A stretch of 64,000 nucleotides of DNA from Roseomonas sp. KE0001 (lineage in GTDB: Bacteria; Pseudomonadota; Alphaproteobacteria; Acetobacterales; Acetobacteraceae). The translations under genes and the position numbers were made by a program. Location of the stretch: the NCBI RefSeq assembly GCF_016107285.1, contig NZ_RCVQ01000007.1, positions 62,001 to 126,000 of the forward strand, given 5' to 3'. Positions 1 through 8,235 of this stretch are shown here, piece after piece. The notes under the pieces were generated by a model that had not been told where the DNA came from, searched no databases, and saw only the letters and a list, made by a program, of their open reading frames with translations. The stretch's first letter is position 1; the number at the start of each line of letters is the position of its first letter.

Positions 1-1002
1 GCGGAAGCGCTCGGGGATCTCGGCCCAGACGAACATGCCGGCCTCGGGCACCGGCACGTCCCAGCCGGCCTGGCGCAATCCCTTCACCAGCACGTCGCGG
101 CGCTCGCGATAGAGTCGGCGCATGTCGTCGATGCAGTCCTGCGGCCCGTTCAGCGCCGCCGTGGAGGCGACCTGGATCGGCGTGAAGGCGCCGTAGTCCA
201 GATAGGACTTCACCCGTGTCAGCGCCGCGATCAGCTTCGGATTGCCGGCGGCGAAGCCCATGCGCCATCCGGCCATGTTGTAGGTCTTGGACATCGAGGT
301 GAACTCGACCGCCACGTCCCGCGCGCCCGGCACCTGCAGGATCGAGGGCGGCACGCGCGCGCCGTAGTACAGCTCGGCATAGGCGAGGTCGGAGAGCACG
401 TAGATCTCGTGCTGCTTCGCGAAGGCGACGATCTCGCGGTAGAAGTCGAGATCGGCCATCAGGCCGGTCGGGTTGGACGGGTAGTTGATGATCAGCGCCG
501 TCGGCTTCGGCACCGAGTGACGCACCGCGCGGTCAAGGGCGCGCAGCATCTCCTCGTCCGGCGTGTGCGGGATCGAGCGCACCGAGGCGCCGGCGATGAT
601 GAAGCCGAACTGGTGGATCGGGTAGGACGGGTTGGGCACCAGGATGGTGTCGCCCGGCGAGGAGATGGCGGCGGCGAGATTGGCCAGCCCCTCCTTCGAG
701 CCCAGCGTCGCCACCACCTCGGTGTCGGGGTTCAGCGTCACCTCGAAGCGGCGGGCATAGTAGTTGGCCAGGGCGCGGCGCAGGCCGGGAATGCCCTTGG
801 AGGCCGAATAGCCGTGCGTGTTCGGGTTCTGCACCGCCTCGACCAGCTTGGCCACGATGTGCGGCGGCGTCGGGCTGTCCGGATTGCCCATGCCGAGATC
901 CACGATGTCCTCGGCCGCGGCGCGGGCCTGGGCCTTCGCCTGGTTGACCTCGGCGAAGACATAGGGCGGCAGGCGGCGGATGCGGTGGAATTCCTCGGTC
1001 AT
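1..1002 (-). CDS. alaC: AlaC-like PLP aminotransferase, C-terminus beyond the window
   Basis: This is a fold-type I pyridoxal-phosphate aminotransferase of the AlaC / LL-diaminopimelate aminotransferase group, which transfers amino groups between alanine or other amino acids and 2-oxo acids in the cytosol. The 334 visible codons start at the ATG whose complement is 1000-1002 (MTEEFHRIRRLPPYVF). They contain the substrate-loop motif MGNPDSPTPPH, the PNPSYP segment and the PLP-lysine motif SMSKTYNMAGWR, with Lys239 as the Schiff-base residue. The match to enterobacterial AlaC runs through the whole visible length. The gene leaves the window before its stop codon, so the last 60-70 residues are missing. 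Whether the substrate is alanine/2-oxoglutarate or LL-diaminopimelate cannot be decided from the motifs. The gene is divergent from nothing and lies upstream of no visible partner. Confidence 0.9.
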   Translation of the reverse strand, partial: MTEEFHRIRRLPPYVFAEVNQAKAQARAAAEDIVDLGMGNPDSPTPPHIVAKLVEAVQNPNTHGYSASKGIPGLRRALANYYARRFEVTLNPDTEVVATLGSKEGLANLAAAISSPGDTILVPNPSYPIHQFGFIIAGASVRSIPHTPDEEMLRALDRAVRHSVPKPTALIINYPSNPTGLMADLDFYREIVAFAKQHEIYVLSDLAYAELYYGARVPPSILQVPGARDVAVEFTSMSKTYNMAGWRMGFAAGNPKLIAALTRVKSYLDYGAFTPIQVASTAALNGPQDCIDDMRRLYRERRDVLVKGLRQAGWDVPVPEAGMFVWAEIPERFR

Positions 1003-1084
1003 GGCCTTCTTGGGTCCGGAGTGGCGAAGGGGGCAGGATAGAGCGGCCGGCCGCGGCGCGGAATGGCGGGACGGAGATGCCGTG

Positions 1085-1645
1085 CTACAGCCGGGGCGGC
1101 GCCGGCGCCAGCAGTTCCGGCGCCGGCGGGGCCGGGGCGAGGAACTCCGCCGGCGGCGGGGCCGGGGCGGCGCCGGGGTCCTCCGGCAGCGGTGCCGCGG
1201 GCGTGTCCGGCGAGGCCGGCTGCCGGCCGACGGGCGGGGCGGCGGCGAGGCGGGCAGGCGCCGGCGGGCTCAGCGGGATGATCTCCGCCCCAACGGCGCC
1301 GGTCGGCGGCGGCGGCACGGGCTGCCCGGGCACCACCGGATCGCGCGACTGGCCGCGGGCCTCCGCCAGGCTGCGGCTCAGCGCCTCGCGGGCGGAGGGC
1401 GCGCCGCGGGCCGGGGCCGGCGGCACCGAGGCCAGGTTGGGATAGCCGCCATCGCTGCCGGGCGGCAGCGGGCGGCCCTGCAACGGCTCGCCGAAGGCGT
1501 TGCGGTAGAACTCCACCGGCCCCTCGCCCGGCGAGCCGACGCAGCCGCCGAGAGACGCCAGGGCCAGCAGCAGCACCGGCCATCCGCCGGCGCGCCGGGC
1601 CGGACCGGGGCACCCGTTTCCCTCGCGCTCGCTCCGCTGCCGCAT
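1085..1645 (-). CDS. Proline-rich putative lipoprotein
   Basis: I do not recognise a family. The start chosen (complement of 1643-1645) gives about 186 residues beginning MRQRSEREG. A basic, hydrophobic signal segment follows, ending in the lipobox LASLGGC, so the mature protein should be lipidated at that cysteine and sit in the envelope. The rest is low complexity and dominated by Pro and Ala (runs such as PAPPPAEFLAPAPP), with a small FYRNAFGEPLQGRPLPPG segment just after the lipobox that could be the only structured part. An in-frame start 10 codons upstream is possible but would place more charged residues before the signal. It lies just downstream of nothing on its strand and is divergent from phaC. 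Its function is unknown. Confidence 0.55.
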   Translation of the reverse strand: MRQRSEREGNGCPGPARRAGGWPVLLLALASLGGCVGSPGEGPVEFYRNAFGEPLQGRPLPPGSDGGYPNLASVPPAPARGAPSAREALSRSLAEARGQSRDPVVPGQPVPPPPTGAVGAEIIPLSPPAPARLAAAPPVGRQPASPDTPAAPLPEDPGAAPAPPPAEFLAPAPPAPELLAPAPPRL

Positions 1646-1958
1646 CCATCCACCTCCGATCCGCTCCCCCGGCATTACCCCGGATCGCCAGCCGGGGGAA
1701 AGGCCGCCCCGGGAAAGCCCCCCGGGGAGAGGCGCCGGCGCGGCATGCCCGCTTGCCGTGGCCGGGAACTCGGCGGAGACTTCCGCCGGGGCGGCGGCGC
1801 CGCGCGGGACCCGGAGCGCCGAGACGGACCGGATCTGGCGGCGGGCCGCGTCATGCCCCAGATATGCTCAGCCCTCCACCCACGGCCGGCGATCCGGCGG
1901 GGGCGCGGGGCCAACACAGAGGCGCCGCCTTCATGCAGATGACGGCGCGGAGGGACGC
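1646..1958. other. Intergenic gap between lipoprotein gene and phaC
   Basis: This 313-bp gap separates two divergent genes. The phaC frame stays open back to 1758, but that extension is arginine/alanine-rich and has no family resemblance, so I treat it as leader. A TATGCT hexamer at 1863-1868 is a possible -10 element for phaC. A 30-bp direct repeat of a phaC coding segment sits at 1921-1950 (see its own entry). Nothing else is evident. Confidence 0.5.
1921..1950 (+). repeat. Copy 1 of a 30-bp direct repeat shared with the phaC coding region
   Basis: These 30 bases match 2136-2165 at 29 positions (the only difference is C versus G at the sixteenth base). Copy 1 lies immediately before the phaC Shine-Dalgarno sequence. 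Copy 2 encodes GAAFMEMTAR inside PhaC. Copy 1 would encode GAAFMQMTAR but in a different frame from phaC. Confidence 0.85.
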
Positions 1959-3776
1959 ATGGCTCACGACGACACCCCCCCGGACCCCGCTGCCTTCCGC
2001 ATGCCCGACCCCGCCGTGGTCTCGCGCACCATGGCGGACGTGGCGGAGCGGGGCCAGCGCATCGTCGCCGACTTCCTGCGCCGCCAGTCCGGCGACACGC
2101 CTGGCCGCCCGGAAGGCCCGGACCCCGCGCATATCGGCGCCGCCTTCATGGAGATGACGGCGCGGCTGATGGCCAACCCGGCCCGCCTGATGCAGGCGCA
2201 ACTCGGCTTCTGGCAGGACTATCTGACGCTCTGGCAGAACACCGCGCGCCGCATGTGGGGCGAGGAGGTGCCGCCGGTCATCGCCGAGGACAGCAAGGAC
2301 CGCCGCTTCAAGGACGAGGCGTGGCGCGAGAACGAGGTCTTCGACTTCATCCGCCAGTCCTATCTGCTCTCGGCGCGCTACTTCACCAACGTCGCGCACG
2401 CGGCGGACGATCTCGACCCCAAGACGGCGCAGAAGGTCGATTTCTATACGCGGCAGTTCGTCGATGCGATGAGTCCGTCGAACTTCCTGATGACCAACCC
2501 CGAGGTCCTGCGCAAGACCGCCGAGAGCGGCGGCGAGAACCTGCTGCGCGGCCTGCAGAACCTGCTGTCCGACCTGGAGCGCGGCAAGGGCAAGCTGCGC
2601 ATCCGCATGACCGACGAGAGCAAGTTCAGGATCGGCGAGAACATCGCCGTGACGCCGGGCAAGGTGGTCTACCAGAACGATCTGATGCAGCTCGTCCAGT
2701 ACACGCCGACCACGGAGAAGGTGCTGAAGCGGCCGCTGCTGATCATCCCGCCCTGGATCAACAAGTTCTACATCCTCGACCTGCGGCCGAAGAACAGCTT
2801 CGTGCGCTGGGCGGTGGCCCAGGGGCACACCGTCTTCGTCGTCTCCTGGGTCAATCCCGACGAGCGGCTGGCCCAGAAATCCTTCGAGGACTACATGCTC
2901 GAAGGCCCCTACGCGGCGCTCGACGCGATCGAGAAGGCGACCGGCGAGAAAGGGGTGAACGTCATCGGCTACTGCCTTGGCGGCACGCTGCTGGCCTCGA
3001 CCCTGGCGCACATGGCCGTCAAGCGCGACACCCGCATCCGGTCCGCCACCTTCTTCACCACCATGGTGGACTTCGCGGAGGCGGGCGAGCTCTCCGTCTT
3101 CATCGACGAGGAGCAGCTGAAGTCGCTCGAGGAGCGGATGCAGAAGCGCGGCTATCTCGAGGGCCGCGAGATGGCGACGACCTTCAACATGCTGCGCGCC
3201 AACGACCTGATCTGGTCCTTCGTGGTGCAGAACTACCTGCTCGGGCAGGAGCCCTTCCCCTTCGACCTGCTCTACTGGAACGACGACAGCACGCGCATGC
3301 CGGCGGCCATGCACAGCTTCTACCTGCGCCGCATGTACCAGCAGAACGACCTGGTGAAGCCCGGCACCATCACACTGGCCGGGGTGCCGCTCGACCTCGG
3401 GAAGATCAGGACCCCCGCCTATATCCTGGCGACGCGCGAGGACCATATCGCGCCCTGGACCAGCGCCTACCGCGCGACGCAGATCTATCAGGGGCCGGTG
3501 CGCTTCGTCCTCGCCGCCTCGGGACATATCGCCGGCGTGGTCAATCCGCCGGACTCCGGCAAGTACAGCCACTGGACCGGCGAGGAGATGCCGCCCCGCC
3601 CCGAGGACTGGTTCGGCAACGCGACCGAGTTGGCCGGCTCCTGGTGGCCGGACTGGCAGCGCTGGATCACCGCGCAGGACAAGGCCCAGGTGCCGGCGCG
3701 CCAGCCCGGCGACGGCGCCCTGCCGGTGCTGGAGGACGCCCCCGGCAGCTACGTGAAGGTGATGGCGACGGATTGA
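1959..3776 (+). CDS. phaC: Class I poly(3-hydroxyalkanoate) synthase
   Basis: PhaC polymerises (R)-3-hydroxyacyl-CoA into polyhydroxyalkanoate on granules in the cytoplasm. The ATG at 1959 is preceded by a good ribosome site (GGAGGGAC, about 1949-1956) and gives 605 residues, the usual class I length. The N-terminal PHA-synthase domain (about residues 60-230) is followed by an alpha/beta-hydrolase fold. The lipase-like box GYCLGG carries the nucleophile Cys339, with Asp495 (TREDHIAPW) and His523 (SGHIAGVVN) completing the triad. The motif WWPDWQRW near the end is typical of the family. No phaA, phaB or phasin gene is nearby, so the precursor pathway must be encoded elsewhere. It converges on rhlE over a 45-bp gap with a strong hairpin. 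The identification is secure; only the exact start is open. Confidence 0.96.
   Translation: MAHDDTPPDPAAFRMPDPAVVSRTMADVAERGQRIVADFLRRQSGDTPGRPEGPDPAHIGAAFMEMTARLMANPARLMQAQLGFWQDYLTLWQNTARRMWGEEVPPVIAEDSKDRRFKDEAWRENEVFDFIRQSYLLSARYFTNVAHAADDLDPKTAQKVDFYTRQFVDAMSPSNFLMTNPEVLRKTAESGGENLLRGLQNLLSDLERGKGKLRIRMTDESKFRIGENIAVTPGKVVYQNDLMQLVQYTPTTEKVLKRPLLIIPPWINKFYILDLRPKNSFVRWAVAQGHTVFVVSWVNPDERLAQKSFEDYMLEGPYAALDAIEKATGEKGVNVIGYCLGGTLLASTLAHMAVKRDTRIRSATFFTTMVDFAEAGELSVFIDEEQLKSLEERMQKRGYLEGREMATTFNMLRANDLIWSFVVQNYLLGQEPFPFDLLYWNDDSTRMPAAMHSFYLRRMYQQNDLVKPGTITLAGVPLDLGKIRTPAYILATREDHIAPWTSAYRATQIYQGPVRFVLAASGHIAGVVNPPDSGKYSHWTGEEMPPRPEDWFGNATELAGSWWPDWQRWITAQDKAQVPARQPGDGALPVLEDAPGSYVKVMATD
2136..2165 (+). 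repeat. Copy 2 of the 30-bp direct repeat, inside phaC
   Basis: This is the in-frame coding copy (PhaC residues 60-69, GAAFMEMTAR) of the repeat whose other copy is at 1921-1950, 215 bp upstream. Confidence 0.85.
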
Positions 3777-3782
3777 GGCCGC

Positions 3783-3810
3783 CCCGCGCCGGCACTCGCG
3801 CCGGCGCGGG
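3783..3810. terminator. Hairpin between convergent phaC and rhlE
   Basis: A perfect 11-bp stem (3783-3793 with 3800-3810, CCCGCGCCGGC arm) with a 6-nt loop lies between the two stop codons. There is no T-run, so termination may be weak or factor-assisted, but its position suits both genes. Confidence 0.5.
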
Positions 3811-3821
3811 TCGTGGGACGC

Positions 3822-5186
3822 TCAGCGCGGGTCGCGGAAGTCGCCGTCGCGCCAGTTGCGGTCCTTGCGTCCCGCGCCGTCACGGACCGGCGCGGCGCTC
3901 CGCCCGGCGCCGCGCGGCGCGCCCGGGGCATTGGCCGGCCGGCCCTGGCGCTGGCCATCGCGGCCGCCACGGGGCTGCCCCTGCGACGCGGGCCGCCCCC
4001 GGCCACCACGCGGCGGCTGCGGCTTCGGCGCCTGCTGCGCGGCCTCGGCCCGGCCCGCATCGCTGCGCCGGTCCTCGGCGGGGATCTTCATGGAGATCAG
4101 CTTCTCCACCGCCTTCAGCTTCGCAATCTCGTCCGGCGCGCAGAAGGCGATGGCCTCGCCGCTCGCGCCCGCGCGGGCGGTACGGCCGATGCGGTGGACA
4201 TAGGCCTCCGGCGTGTCGGGCAGGTCGAACTGGAAGACATGCGTCACGCCATCCACGTCGATGCCGCGGCTGGCGATATCGGTCGCCACCAGGATCGGCG
4301 CGCGGCCGGTGCGGAACTCGGCCAGGGCGCGCTCGCGCTGGCCCTGGCTGCGGTCGCCATGGATGGCGTGCGCGTTGATGCCGTCCAGCACCAGGTGCTT
4401 GGCGACGCGGTCGGCGCCATGCTTGGTGCGGGCGAAGACCAGGGCCCGGCCGATGCCCGGCTGGCGCAGCATCTCCGAGAGCAGCACGCGCTTCTGCGCG
4501 GCGTCGATATGGATCAGCCGCTGCTCGACCCGCTCGGCCGTCGAGGCCACGGGGGTCACGGAGACCTTGGCCGGATCCTTCAGCAGCTCGTTGGCGATCC
4601 GGGCGATCTCGGCCGGCATGGTGGCGCTGAAGAACAGCGTCTGCCGCTTCGAGGACATCAGGCCGGTCAGCTTGCGGATCGCCGGCCAGAAGCCGCGATC
4701 CAGCATCTGGTCGGCCTCGTCCAGCACCAGGATCTCGACACCCTGCAGGCGGGCGGCGCCGGTCTGCACGTGATCGAGCAGGCGGCCGGGCGTCGCCACC
4801 AGGATATCGACGCCGCGGCTCAGCGCCTGGATCTGCGGCCGCGCGCCGACACCGCCGAAGATGACGGTGGTGGACAGGCCGAGGAAGCGGCCATAGGCCC
4901 GGATATTGTCGTGGATCTGCGAAGCCAGCTCACGCGTCGGCGAGAGGATCAGCGCCCGGCAGCCGCCACGCGGCGCCTGCGCCCGGCGTGCCGCCAGATG
5001 GTGCAGCATGGGCAGCGCGAAGGCCGCCGTCTTGCCGGTGCCGGTCTGGGCGATGCCCAGCAGGTCGCGCCCCTCCAGCACCAGCGGAATCGCCTGGGCC
5101 TGGATCGGGGTCGGGGTGGTGTAGCCCTCCTGCTCCAGCGCGCGCAGCAGCGGTTCGGCCAGGCCAAGGGCAGTGAAATCGGTCAT
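3822..5186 (-). CDS. rhlE: DEAD-box RNA helicase, RhlE type
   Basis: This is an ATP-dependent RNA helicase acting in ribosome assembly and RNA remodelling. The 454 residues begin MTDFTALGLAEPLL. They show the Q motif (TPTPIQAQAIP), motif I AQTGTGKT (46-53), PTRELA, motif II VLDEADQML, motif III SAT, and the helicase-C motifs including HRIGRTARAG. The C-terminal 70 or so residues are a basic, Gly/Arg/Gln-rich tail, usual for RhlE proteins and probably RNA binding. It is a single-gene unit, convergent with phaC. The family could also be called DbpA/DeaD-like, but the core and short tail fit RhlE best. Confidence 0.93.
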   Translation of the reverse strand: MTDFTALGLAEPLLRALEQEGYTTPTPIQAQAIPLVLEGRDLLGIAQTGTGKTAAFALPMLHHLAARRAQAPRGGCRALILSPTRELASQIHDNIRAYGRFLGLSTTVIFGGVGARPQIQALSRGVDILVATPGRLLDHVQTGAARLQGVEILVLDEADQMLDRGFWPAIRKLTGLMSSKRQTLFFSATMPAEIARIANELLKDPAKVSVTPVASTAERVEQRLIHIDAAQKRVLLSEMLRQPGIGRALVFARTKHGADRVAKHLVLDGINAHAIHGDRSQGQRERALAEFRTGRAPILVATDIASRGIDVDGVTHVFQFDLPDTPEAYVHRIGRTARAGASGEAIAFCAPDEIAKLKAVEKLISMKIPAEDRRSDAGRAEAAQQAPKPQPPRGGRGRPASQGQPRGGRDGQRQGRPANAPGAPRGAGRSAAPVRDGAGRKDRNWRDGDFRDPR

Positions 5187-5524
5187 TCAGGACACATCCA
5201 GTCTTCGGCGCGCGCCATGACGGCCGCACCGGTTGCGGGTCAGGACGCCCCGCGTGGATGGGTCGTACCGGGAGGAAGAGGTTCCGGGAGGCTCGCCCGG
5301 GGTCCTGGCCTGGACCGGTGCCCGCGATCGGGCCGGTCATTCACGCAACCAGGACTCAAGACCAAACCCGGGAAGCCGGGCCGGCGGGGCTCATATGCGC
5401 GCCTTGGGGCCATGATGCAAGCGCGAAGGCGCCGCGCCCGCGCCATGGCCAGGCCGCGGCCCGGCGTCTAGGCTGCGCCGGGCCCGTCGCTCACGGGCCA
5501 CAGGATCTCCAAGGAACGTTCCCG
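5187..5524. other. Intergenic gap between rhlE and the Bug receptor gene
   Basis: This 338-bp gap separates divergent genes. The frame of the downstream receptor stays open back to 5258, but the segment has no protein resemblance. A TAGGCT hexamer at 5469-5474, 50 bases before the receptor start, recurs at similar distances before other genes in this window and may be a -10 element. I see no RNA gene or further ORF. Confidence 0.45.
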
Positions 5525-6535
5525 ATGCCGACCCGTCGCGGTTTGAACACCATGCTGCTGCCGGGGCTCGCCCTGGCCGCCGCCCCGGCCGCCCTCCTGG
5601 CCCGCCCGGCTCTCGCCCAGTCCGGTGGCGCCGCCGAATGGCCCGCGGCCCGGCCGATTGAGATGATCGTCCCCTATCCGCCGGCCGGCGGCATCGACAT
5701 CATGGCCCGCCTCGCGGCGAAGCATCTTCCGAACCACCTGCCGGGCGCGCGTTTCGTTATCACCAACCGCGTCGGCGCCGGCGGGCAGACCGGCACGGAA
5801 GTGATCTATGCCGCGCGGCCGGACGGGCTGACCCTGGGCGCCATCGCCAGCCTCGGGCTCAGCGCCAAGCCGCTCGAACGTCCCGTGCGCTGGACGCTCG
5901 AATCCTTCACCTATCTGGCGCAGCTGGTCGACGATCCCTGCGCCTTCTGGGTGCGCGCCGATTCGCCGCTCAGGACCCTGGACGATCTCGTCGCCGCCGC
6001 CAGGAAGGGTGCCGAGACGGTGTCCGTCGGCACTGCGGCGGGCGTGGGATCGGACGATCACCTGCTGCTGCTGGCCTTCGAGGAAGCCACCCGGATCCGC
6101 ACCCTCCACGCCCCCTATAACGGCACCGCGGTCGCCATCCGCGACCTGCTGGGCGGGCAGTTGGATGTCGCCTCCTACAATCTGAGCGAGGGGCTCTCCC
6201 TGCTGCGCGAGGGCCGCACCCGCTGTCTGGGCGCGGCGGCGCCGGAGCGCTGGCCGGCCATGGCCGAGGTGCCCACCTTCCGCGAGCAGGGCTTCGACGT
6301 GCTGGGCGGCTCGGCGCGCGGCTTCGTCGGCCCGCCCGGCCTGCCGGCCGAGATGGAGGCCAGGCTGGTGGAGGCCTTCCGCGCCTTGCTCGCGGACCCC
6401 GGATTCCAGAAGGAGGCGGCCGAGCTCAACCTGCCGCTGCGTCCCTTCGTCGGCGCCGAGTATCGCGAGGCCGTGCTGCAGGAGGCGGCGGTCGTGCGGG
6501 ACCTGTTCCGGCGCCGCCCCTGGGGGGACCAGTGA
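5525..6535 (+). CDS. Tripartite tricarboxylate receptor (Bug/TctC family) binding protein
   Basis: This is a periplasmic solute-binding protein of the Bug family, which usually binds carboxylic acids. The ATG at 5525, preceded by AAGGAAC, gives 336 residues with a signal peptide that ends near ALAQ (about residue 32). Family marks are IEMIVPYPPAGGIDIMAR, NRVGAGGQTGTE, the HAPYNGTAVAIRDLLGGQ segment and the late GPPGLPAEM motif. No TctA/TctB membrane genes are adjacent, which is common for the many orphan Bug proteins of this lineage. Its stop codon overlaps the GTG start of the downstream dehydrogenase, so the ligand is probably a hydroxy or keto acid related to that enzyme (inference). Confidence 0.92.
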   Translation: MPTRRGLNTMLLPGLALAAAPAALLARPALAQSGGAAEWPAARPIEMIVPYPPAGGIDIMARLAAKHLPNHLPGARFVITNRVGAGGQTGTEVIYAARPDGLTLGAIASLGLSAKPLERPVRWTLESFTYLAQLVDDPCAFWVRADSPLRTLDDLVAAARKGAETVSVGTAAGVGSDDHLLLLAFEEATRIRTLHAPYNGTAVAIRDLLGGQLDVASYNLSEGLSLLREGRTRCLGAAAPERWPAMAEVPTFREQGFDVLGGSARGFVGPPGLPAEMEARLVEAFRALLADPGFQKEAAELNLPLRPFVGAEYREAVLQEAAVVRDLFRRRPWGDQ

Positions 6536-7518
6536 GCACCATGCCGAGCAAGGTCCTGGTTCCCGATCCCATCCACGCCGACGGGCTGGCCCTGCTGCGC
6601 GCCGAGCCGGGCGTCCTGCTCCTGACGCCGGAGGAGTTGCCGCCGGCGGCGCTGGAGGCGGAGCTGGCCGAGGCGGAGGCCATGATCGTCCGTGGCCTGA
6701 CGGTCGATCAGGCCCTGCTCGACCGCGCGCCGCGGCTGCGCTTCGTCTGCCGCCACGGGGTCGGCTACGACAATGTGGATGTCCCGGCGCTGACCGCGCG
6801 TGGCGTCCTGCTCTCCGTGACGCCGGAGGCCAATGCGGGCTCGGTGGCCGAGCACACGCTGATGCTGATGCTGACCCTGGCGCGCCAGGTGGTGGCCTTC
6901 AACGCGGGGGTGCGACGCGGCGAGTGGCGGGTGCCCGGCCAGTCGCAGACCTTCGATCTCGCCGGCCGCAGCGTGCTGATCCTGGGCTTCGGCCGGATCG
7001 GCACGCGGGTGGCGCGGCTCTGCGCCGCCTTCGGCCTCCGGGTGCTGGTGCACGACCCCTTCATCCCGGCCAATACGATCCGCGGCCTGGGCTACGAGCC
7101 GGCGCGGGACCGGGCGGCCGCGCTGGCCGAGGCCGATATCGTGACCCTGCACTGCCCTTCCAACGCGGAGACGCGCGGCATGGTCGATGCCGGCTTCCTG
7201 GCGGCGATGAAGCCGGGCGCGCAGCTGATCAATGCCGCCCGGGGCACGCTGGTGGACGAGGCGGCGCTGGAGGCCGCGCTGCGCTCGGGCCGGATCGGAG
7301 GCGCGGGGCTGGACGTGGTGGCGGTGGAGCCGATGCCGGCGCCGATCCCGCTGCTCTCCCTGCCCAATGTCGTGATGACGCCGCATGTCGCCGCGAGCAC
7401 CGCCCAGGGGCTGCAGCGGATGGCCACCGCGGCGGCGCGCAATGTCATCGACTTCCTGGCCGGCGCGCCGGACCCGGACGCCATGATCAATCCGGAAGCG
7501 CTGCGCCGAAACGCCTGA
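6532..7518 (+). CDS. D-2-hydroxyacid dehydrogenase, NAD-dependent
   Basis: This cytosolic oxidoreductase interconverts 2-hydroxy and 2-oxo acids and is related to phosphoglycerate dehydrogenase. The 328 residues start at GTG 6532, which overlaps the upstream TGA (GTGA); an ATG at 6541 is an alternative. The NAD-binding Rossmann motif is GFGRIGTRVARL. The substrate-side arginine sits in INAARGTLVDE and the catalytic histidine in MTPHVAAST. The acidic residue follows in the LDVVAVEP region. The length is that of short D-hydroxyacid dehydrogenases without a regulatory ACT domain, so it is unlikely to be SerA. Translational coupling to the Bug receptor suggests a single uptake-and-oxidation unit. 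The true substrate is not visible from sequence. Confidence 0.9.
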   Translation: MSTMPSKVLVPDPIHADGLALLRAEPGVLLLTPEELPPAALEAELAEAEAMIVRGLTVDQALLDRAPRLRFVCRHGVGYDNVDVPALTARGVLLSVTPEANAGSVAEHTLMLMLTLARQVVAFNAGVRRGEWRVPGQSQTFDLAGRSVLILGFGRIGTRVARLCAAFGLRVLVHDPFIPANTIRGLGYEPARDRAAALAEADIVTLHCPSNAETRGMVDAGFLAAMKPGAQLINAARGTLVDEAALEAALRSGRIGGAGLDVVAVEPMPAPIPLLSLPNVVMTPHVAASTAQGLQRMATAAARNVIDFLAGAPDPDAMINPEALRRNA

Positions 7519-7537
7519 GCCCGGGCATCCGGGCATG

Positions 7538-7564
7538 AAAAAGCCGGGGCATCTCCGCCCCGGC
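7538..7564 (-). terminator. Rho-independent terminator of the hsp20 gene
   Basis: A perfect 8-bp stem (7543-7550 with 7557-7564, GCCGGGGC arm) with a 6-nt loop is followed on the minus strand by five T residues (complement of 7538-7542). A second GC-rich hairpin (7573-7592 region) lies between it and the hsp20 stop. Confidence 0.75.
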
Positions 7565-7617
7565 CAAGGATCGGGCCGGCCATGAGGCCGGCCCGGCGTG
7601 TCAGGCAGTCCCCGCCA

Positions 7618-8094
7618 TCAGGCAGCCAGCGGCGCCGCCTGGCCTTCCAGGACCGGCTGCGCGGAGCGGCCGGTCGCGATCTCGATGCGGCGGGGCTTCA
7701 GAGCCTCGGGCACCTCGCGCTTCAGCGCCACATGCAGCAGGCCATTGGCCAGATCCGCGCCCTCGACCTGGATGTGGTCGGCCAGGACGAAGCGGCGCTC
7801 GAAGGCACGGCCGGCGATGCCACGGTGCAGATAGCGGCGCTCCTGCTCGGGCTGCGGGCTGGCCTTGCCGCTGACCAGCAGGACATTGTCCTGGGCGGTG
7901 ATCTCCAGATCCTCCGGCGCGAAGCCAGCGACCGCCATGGTCAGGACATAGGAGTCCTCACCGGTCTTCTCGATATTGTAAGGGGGATAGGCGGGCCCCT
8001 CCGCCGCGGCGCGGGCGGTGTCCAGCAACCGGCCCAGCCGGTCGAAGCCGATGGCGGTGCGGAACAGGGGAGTGGTGTCGAACGACGTCATCAT
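7618..8094 (-). CDS. Small heat-shock protein (Hsp20/alpha-crystallin, IbpA-like)
   Basis: This is an ATP-independent chaperone that holds unfolding proteins. The start is the first of two adjacent ATGs (complement 8092-8094), placed 6 bases after the ribosome site GAGGAGG, and gives 158 residues. The alpha-crystallin domain covers about residues 28-130: PPYNIEKTGEDSYVLTMAVAGF, GKASPQPEQERRYLHRGIA with the class A RxYxHRGIAxRxFER pattern, and the closing ADLANGLLHVALKREVPE. The pattern matches the IbpA/HspA class of alphaproteobacteria. The leader can fold over the ribosome site, as in ROSE-type RNA thermometers. It has its own terminator and is monocistronic. Confidence 0.93.
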   Translation of the reverse strand: MMTSFDTTPLFRTAIGFDRLGRLLDTARAAAEGPAYPPYNIEKTGEDSYVLTMAVAGFAPEDLEITAQDNVLLVSGKASPQPEQERRYLHRGIAGRAFERRFVLADHIQVEGADLANGLLHVALKREVPEALKPRRIEIATGRSAQPVLEGQAAPLAA

Positions 8095-8130
8095 GGAGAG
8101 CCTCCTCGAAGCGAAGCAAGGGTCCGTTGC
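8095..8130 (-). promoter_or_regulatory. Possible ROSE-like RNA thermometer in the hsp20 leader
   Basis: The minus-strand leader just before the start reads TTGCTTCGCTTCGAGGAGGCT. GCTTC can pair with GAGGC, with one G-U pair, so the Shine-Dalgarno sequence GAGGAGG is masked in a short hairpin. The upstream TTGCT resembles the U(U/C)GCU element of ROSE thermometers that control IbpA/HspA genes in alphaproteobacteria. This is a structural inference from one sequence. Confidence 0.35.
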
Positions 8131-8235
8131 GTTGCGATCCGGCGCGGCTTCAGGCCCCCGATCGGGCGACCTTCTCGCAGCGGGATCACGCCGGCGGCCC
8201 CGAAAACCGGGCGCCGCTGGCATCATCGCATATGG

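Noticed and set aside
1758-1958. Possible N-terminal extension of PhaC from the ATG at 1758
   Set aside because: The added residues are Arg/Ala-rich with no family likeness, the ATG at 1959 has a much better ribosome site, and the 605-residue product has the usual class I length.
1851-3572. 573-codon open frame on the minus strand opposite phaC
   Set aside because: It mirrors the phaC codons, is rich in His/Arg/Val patterns typical of antisense GC-rich frames, and shows no domain.
6532-7518. Annotation as SerA phosphoglycerate dehydrogenase
   Set aside because: There is no C-terminal regulatory domain, and coupling to a Bug receptor suggests another hydroxy acid.
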